Shown: piece after piece, positions 60,056 to 64,000 of the stretch
Layout of the letters: each line of letters begins with the position of its first letter
Position numbering within the stretch: position 1 is the stretch's first letter
Notes under the pieces: generated by a model
What the model was told of the DNA's origin: nothing
Databases searched by the model: none
The model's input: only the letters and a program-made list of their open reading frames with translations
Position numbers and translations under genes: made by a program
Assembly (NCBI RefSeq): GCF_018614615.1
Contig: NZ_JAGGOK010000005.1
Coordinates: 45,616 to 109,615, forward strand
Source: Streptomyces sp. ISL-100
Lineage (GTDB): Bacteria; Actinomycetota; Actinomycetes; Streptomycetales; Streptomycetaceae
Direction: 5' to 3'
DNA: 64,000 nt

Positions 60056-61463
60056 TCGCGACCATGATCCCCGGGTCCTGGATATTGGCGTAGAGCGTCT
60101 TCCCGTCGGGCGAGAAGACGACCCCGGTGAGCTCACTGAACTCCGGCTCGGCGTCCGTCCCCACGTTGAGGTCATTGCGGGCGATGGGGTACGTACGGCC
60201 GCTCTCCGTGGCACCGAAGAGGTGCTGGCCGCCCTCGCCGTCCTCCGCGATGACCAGCCCGCCGTACGGCGAGACGGTGATGTTGTCCGGCCCGTCGAAC
60301 TGCCCGCCCGTACCGAGCAGCACCTTCAGCGTCAGCGTGCGGCGCTTGGGATCGTAGAACCACACCTGCCCGTCGTGCGGCTCGCCGGGGCTCTCGTCAC
60401 GGGCGTACGAGGAAACGATGTACGCGCCGCCGTCGGCCCACCACATGCCTTCGAGCTTCCGGGCCCGTGTGATGTCCCCGTCGTCGAACTGCTCGCGCAC
60501 CGGTGCCGTCCTGCCGTCACGGTCCGGTACGTCGATCCAGTCGACGCCGTAGACCGTGCCGATGCGCGTGGCGCGCGACAGGTCGTCGACGAACCGGCCG
60601 CCGGAGTCGAAGCACTTGGTGGCCTGGAGGGTGCCGGCGTCGTCGGCGAGCTTGCGCAGCTGTCCGCGGCCGTGCTTGAAGCCGTGCGGCGGGACCCAGC
60701 GGAAGAGCAGCCCGTTGGGCTCCGAGTCGTCCTCGGTGAGGTAGGCGTGGCCGCGCTTCGGGTCGATGACGACGGCCTCGTGGTCGAAGCGGCCGAACGC
60801 CTTGACCGGCTTGGGGTTCAGATTGGCGCGGCGGTCGTACGGGTCGACCTCGAAGACGTAGCCGTGGTCCTTGGTCATGCCGTTCTCGCCGGCCCGGTCG
60901 GAGTTCTCCTCGCAGGTCAGCCAGGTGCCCCAGCTGGTGCTGCCGCCCGCGCAGTTGGTGGAGGTGCCCGCGACGGCGACCCACTCGGCGACCTCGCCGC
61001 CGCGGTGCACCTCGACGACCGTGCAGCCGCCGGACGCGGCCGGGTCGTACACGAGGCCCTCGGCGAGCGGCACGGGGTACTGCCACTTCGACCGCACGCC
61101 CTTGAGCTCGTGGTTGTTGACGAGGAGCGTCGTGCCGCGCGGGCCTTCGAAGGCGGCGGTGCCGTCATGGTTGGACGGCGTGTACTCACCCGACTCCAGC
61201 CTGGTGACACCGGAGTGCGTGATGATCCGGTACGAGAAACCTGCGGGGAGGGCCAGAATGCCCTCGGGGTCGGGAACGAGCGGTCCGTAGCCGGGACCGT
61301 GCCCGCCCTTTCCGGCCTCGTCACCCGCTCCTTCGGTTTCCGCCGCGTCGTCGGCGGCGAGGGCCCCCGGTGCGGTGGCGAGCGCGTCGACGCTGCCGAC
61401 GAGCGCGACCGAGGCACCGGTGAGCGCGGAGCGTCTGGCGAAGTCCCTGCGGGTGATCGACAT
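60021..61463 (-). CDS. Tat-exported PhoX/DUF839-family phosphatase-like protein
   Basis: The 480-residue precursor begins MSITRRDFARRSALTGASVALVGSVDALATAPGALAAD, a twin-arginine signal. The rest is a PhoX-type beta-propeller: LALPAGFSYRIITHSG, NNHELKGVRSKWQYP, TWLTCEENSD, GRFDHEAVVIDPKRGHAYLTEDD, GTGGQFDGPDNITVSPYGGLVIAEDGEG. PhoX enzymes are calcium/iron-dependent alkaline phosphatases; the conserved metal-site cysteine and acidic residues appear present (CEEN, DHEAV, EDD). No PHO box lies upstream. AGGAGG precedes the ATG. Confidence 0.88.
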   Translation of the reverse strand: MSITRRDFARRSALTGASVALVGSVDALATAPGALAADDAAETEGAGDEAGKGGHGPGYGPLVPDPEGILALPAGFSYRIITHSGVTRLESGEYTPSNHDGTAAFEGPRGTTLLVNNHELKGVRSKWQYPVPLAEGLVYDPAASGGCTVVEVHRGGEVAEWVAVAGTSTNCAGGSTSWGTWLTCEENSDRAGENGMTKDHGYVFEVDPYDRRANLNPKPVKAFGRFDHEAVVIDPKRGHAYLTEDDSEPNGLLFRWVPPHGFKHGRGQLRKLADDAGTLQATKCFDSGGRFVDDLSRATRIGTVYGVDWIDVPDRDGRTAPVREQFDDGDITRARKLEGMWWADGGAYIVSSYARDESPGEPHDGQVWFYDPKRRTLTLKVLLGTGGQFDGPDNITVSPYGGLVIAEDGEGGQHLFGATESGRTYPIARNDLNVGTDAEPEFSELTGVVFSPDGKTLYANIQDPGIMVAITGPWRRRRPR

Positions 61464-61567
61464 TCGTACCTCCTGAGGCCCTTGAGGGGCACGTGTTTTC
61501 GGGCCCAGGCTCGCGCGCGCGTATAAACGAGGGCTGAACAACGCCCGACATCCGAGAGGCCACCGTC

Positions 61568-62374
61568 ATGCACCTGCCCCCGCCCGTGCCGCACCCGTCC
61601 GTGCCGCCGCAACTGCCCGCCACCGGCCGCCGTGTCCTCGTCAGCGGTGCGTCGCGCGGTCTGGGCCGCGCGGTCGCGTACGCCTTCGCGGCGGGCGGCG
61701 ACCGTGTCGCGGTCCACTACGGTTCACGTCGCGAGGACGCCCTGCGGACCCTCGACGGTCTCCCCGGTACGGGCCATGTGCTGGCCGGCGGCGACCTGTC
61801 CGACCCGGCGGGCGCGGTCGCGGTGGCGGATGTGGCGGCGGAGGGGCTCGGCGGCATCGACGTACTGGTGAACAACGCGGCCGTCAACGAGCGCCACCCG
61901 CTCGCCCGGACGCCGTACGACGAGTGGGCGGACGTATGGCAGCGCCATGTGGCCGTCAACCTGCTCGCGACGGCCAACCTCAGTCATCTCGCGGCCCGTC
62001 GCATGATCGACCGGGGTACGGCGGGCCGGATCGTCAACATCGGCTCGCGCGGCGCGTTCCGCGGGGAGCCGGACCACCCGGCGTACGGAGCGACGAAGGC
62101 GGCGGTGCACGCGCTCGGCCAGTCGCTGGCGGTGTCCCTCGCGCCGTACGGCATCGGGGTCGCGTCGGTCGCGCCCGGGTTCTTCGAGACGGAGCGGGTG
62201 GCGGACCGGCTGAGCGGCGCGGAGGGCGAGGCGATCAGGGCGCAGAGTCCGTTCGGCCGCGTGGCCACGGCCGAGGAGATCGCGGGCGCGGTGGTGTGGC
62301 TGGCGTCGCCGAGTGCGGAGTGGGCTTCGGGGACGGTGCTGGACATGAACGGCGCGTCGTATCTGCGGACTTGA
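61568..62374 (+). CDS. Short-chain dehydrogenase/reductase, FabG-like
   Basis: The 268-residue protein has the Rossmann motif VLVSGASRGLGRAVAYAFAAGG, NNAAVNERHPLARTP, a serine in NIGSRGAFRGE and the catalytic YGATK (Tyr173, Lys177), ending DMNGASYLRT. It is a 3-oxoacyl-ACP reductase-like classical SDR of unknown substrate. The ATG follows CGAGAGGCCACC. It is divergent from the PhoX-like gene with 104 bp between them. Confidence 0.9.
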   Translation: MHLPPPVPHPSVPPQLPATGRRVLVSGASRGLGRAVAYAFAAGGDRVAVHYGSRREDALRTLDGLPGTGHVLAGGDLSDPAGAVAVADVAAEGLGGIDVLVNNAAVNERHPLARTPYDEWADVWQRHVAVNLLATANLSHLAARRMIDRGTAGRIVNIGSRGAFRGEPDHPAYGATKAAVHALGQSLAVSLAPYGIGVASVAPGFFETERVADRLSGAEGEAIRAQSPFGRVATAEEIAGAVVWLASPSAEWASGTVLDMNGASYLRT

Positions 62375-62394
62375 GGGGCGGGTACCTGCGGCGC

Positions 62395-62512
62395 TGTCCC
62401 CGCCCCGCCCCGCCCCTTCCCGAACGCCGGACAGGCTGGACAGTGCCTCCTGGGCACCTTTCAGCCTCTCCGGCGTTTGAGGGAGCGGGGCCTGGGGCCG
62501 GGCCCCAGTTCG
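62395..62512. repeat. REP-like repeat, copy G, two opposed cores
   Basis: Head CGCCCCGCCCCTTCCCG is followed by a shortened forward core GAACGCCGGACAGGCTGG (62422-62439), then the reverse core CTCTCCGGCGTTTGAGGG at 62466-62483 and GGGGCCTGGGGCCGGGCCCC. It lies between the SDR and the convergent hypothetical gene. Confidence 0.8.
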
Positions 62513-62518
62513 GCCCAC

Positions 62519-64000
62519 TCAACCCGCCCTGCGCGACCTCGCCTTGAACGCCGCCTTCCGCGCTTCCTTCGCCGCCTTCTTGTCCGGATGCAGCCGCCCC
62601 ATCGCCTCCAGGACATCCGCCGTGGCCGGGTGATCCACCCGCCACGCCGCGTCGAAGAAGCCACTGTGACGGCCGGTCAGCCCCGCTACCAGGCCCTGGA
62701 GCTCGTCCGGTTCACTGTCCACGTCGAGCTGCGCGGCAATGGTGTCGATGGCCAGCCAGAAGATCATCGACTCGGGCGGCGGCGGCACGTCCGAAGCACC
62801 GTGCTCGGCGAGCCAGACCCGGGCCAGGCCGCCCAGTTGCGCGTCGTCGAGCACCTCGCGCACCGCGTCCTCCGCCTCCGGGCCGACGAGCGACAGCGCC
62901 TGCTGGCTGCGGAGCCTGCGCAGCGGCGCGCCGCGGTCGGTGCCGCGCGCGGCGGCAAGCAGCTCCCGTGCGGCGGCGGCTGGTTCGCGCCGGGCGAGCC
63001 AGAGCTGCGTCTCGGCCCCGGCGGACGACTCGGGGAAATACGCGATGCCGTCGAGCAGCGCCTCGGCGCCCTTGTCCGCGAGGTCGCCGACCGCGGGTGC
63101 GTCGACGCCCGCTTCGAGCATGCGGGCCCTGACCCCGTACAGGCCGAGCGGGGTCAGCCCCACCATTCCGTACCGCGTCACGTCCTCGTCGTCCACGGGC
63201 GGCTCGGGCTCCGCGCCCTCCTCCGCCATCAGCGCCTCGTCGACCGGCTGGTAGGCGACAAGCCCGATCGGCTCCAGCACCCTGAACTGCTCGTCGAGCC
63301 GCATCATCGCGTCCGACACCTGTTCCAGTACGTCGTCGGTGGGCTCGCCCATGTCGTCGGGCACGATCATCGAGGCGGCGAGCGCGGGCAGCGGCACCGG
63401 GCCTTCGGCCGCGCCCTCGGAGACGGTCAGCAGATAGAGATTGCCCAGTACGCCCTCCAAGAACTCGGCCTCCGCCTCCGGGTCCCACTCCAGCGCCCCG
63501 AAGTCGATCTGCCCCTCCTCGTCGATGGCCTGCGCGAGGTCGTCCAGGACGGGCGCGGTGGCGTCGGCGAAGACGGCGTCGAAGGCGTCGAGCCAGATGG
63601 CGAGTACGTCCTGCGGGCTGCCGGAGGTGAGCAGCGCCAGGTTCTCGCCGGCCGTGGCGGTGCCGAAGGCTTCCTCTTCGCCCTCTTCACCCTCGGCGGG
63701 ATCGGTGACCTCGACAAGCCCCGCGTCAACGGCGAGACGCCAGGCCTCGCTCGCCTCCGCCGCGCCGTCCTCATCGGCGGCGAGACCGAGGTGCTCGGCG
63801 GCCTCGGGCAGTTGCTCGTCGACGAGTTCGCCGCCCGCGCCGACCCGGGTCGCGGGCCCCGCCCACCGGGCGAGCCGCGCGGCGCGTGCGAGCAGCGGCG
63901 AGGTCACGCCCCCAACGCAATGGGCAACTTCTGCTTCGAGGTGACGCTCGGCTATCGGCGCTTGGAACTCCTTCCTCGCACGGAGGGTAAGGAGCGTCAC
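62519..64000 (-). CDS. Large hypothetical protein, HEAT-like C-terminus, cut by the right edge
   Basis: The reverse-strand frame is open for at least 493 residues and reaches the window edge, so the start may lie beyond. The visible N-terminal part (SPLLARAARLARWAG...) and the acidic middle (EVTDPAEGEEGEEEAFG, EEGAEPEPPVDDEDV) precede helical repeats: RSQQALSLVGPEAEDAVREVLDDAQLGGLARVWLAEHGASD and WRVDHPATADVLEAMGRLHPDKKAAKEARKAAFKARSRRAG. The last part parallels the C-terminus of the gene at 1734-3053. No enzymatic motif is found; function unknown. Confidence 0.7.
   Translation of the reverse strand: MTLLTLRARKEFQAPIAERHLEAEVAHCVGGVTSPLLARAARLARWAGPATRVGAGGELVDEQLPEAAEHLGLAADEDGAAEASEAWRLAVDAGLVEVTDPAEGEEGEEEAFGTATAGENLALLTSGSPQDVLAIWLDAFDAVFADATAPVLDDLAQAIDEEGQIDFGALEWDPEAEAEFLEGVLGNLYLLTVSEGAAEGPVPLPALAASMIVPDDMGEPTDDVLEQVSDAMMRLDEQFRVLEPIGLVAYQPVDEALMAEEGAEPEPPVDDEDVTRYGMVGLTPLGLYGVRARMLEAGVDAPAVGDLADKGAEALLDGIAYFPESSAGAETQLWLARREPAAAARELLAAARGTDRGAPLRRLRSQQALSLVGPEAEDAVREVLDDAQLGGLARVWLAEHGASDVPPPPESMIFWLAIDTIAAQLDVDSEPDELQGLVAGLTGRHSGFFDAAWRVDHPATADVLEAMGRLHPDKKAAKEARKAAFKARSRRAG

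Overview
This 64 kb window is chromosomal DNA of a Streptomyces or a very close relative. The evidence is very high GC, many GTG/TTG starts, strong G/C bias at third codon positions, ectoine/hydroxyectoine genes, a PHO-box-preceded Pit phosphate transporter, a LAETG-type cell-wall protein and REP-like intergenic repeats. The gene order (pit, then the cob genes, then ectABCD) matches the S. coelicolor core chromosome as I remember it, so most of the window is core. I found no rRNA, tRNA, CRISPR array, insertion sequence or prophage.

Layout. 1-5.2 kb: start of an ABC-F ATPase (cut by the window edge), a secreted quinoprotein-like protein, a VOC protein, a large hypothetical protein, an alpha/beta hydrolase and a class II aldolase. 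5.3-7.1 kb: PHO-box region, Pit transporter and a small membrane partner. 7.2-26 kb: a large cobalamin cluster. A B12 riboswitch and a short leader ORF precede cobD-cobQ-cobN-chelatase-cobO-cobB-cobI. A reverse-strand ZIP metal transporter follows, then cobM-cobL-cbiG/cobJ-cobH-cbiX-cobC. Most junctions overlap by 1-17 bp. The set mixes the late-cobalt route (CobN, Mg-chelatase-like partner, CobO) with early-insertion-type functions (CbiX, CbiG). 26-30 kb: a repeat array, a sortase-type surface protein, an amidohydrolase and a class V aminotransferase. 30.3-33.6 kb: ectABCD.

33.6-45 kb: an old yellow enzyme divergent from a MarR regulator with paired operators; a second class V aminotransferase; a DsbA/FrnE-like protein; a decayed MFS exporter; an NADP-type aldehyde dehydrogenase divergent from an IclR regulator; a GNAT; a membrane protein/histidine kinase/response regulator operon; and a penicillin-binding protein. 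45-52 kb: an S37 peptidase, an ECF sigma factor with a candidate anti-sigma partner, a PIG-V-like membrane glycosyltransferase, an MFS exporter with a TetR regulator (shared operator), and a DinB-like protein. 52-56.5 kb: an MFS transporter and a sugar-acid block (TIM-barrel-like hypothetical, DapA-family dehydratase, uronate dehydrogenase). With the aldehyde dehydrogenase at 38-39.5 kb these could form an oxidative uronate to 2-oxoglutarate route. 56.5-64 kb: a tandem-TerD protein, a protein kinase homologue with an altered catalytic loop, a Tat-exported PhoX/DUF839 protein, an SDR, and a large hypothetical related to the one near 2 kb.

The most unusual features are a REP-like element read through in frame inside cobB, opposed repeat cores arranged like BIMEs, the leader ORF abutting cobD, the histidine-rich MxCxxC CbiX in a CobN genome, the altered kinase loop, and a 9-bp tandem repeat just upstream of the uronate dehydrogenase start.
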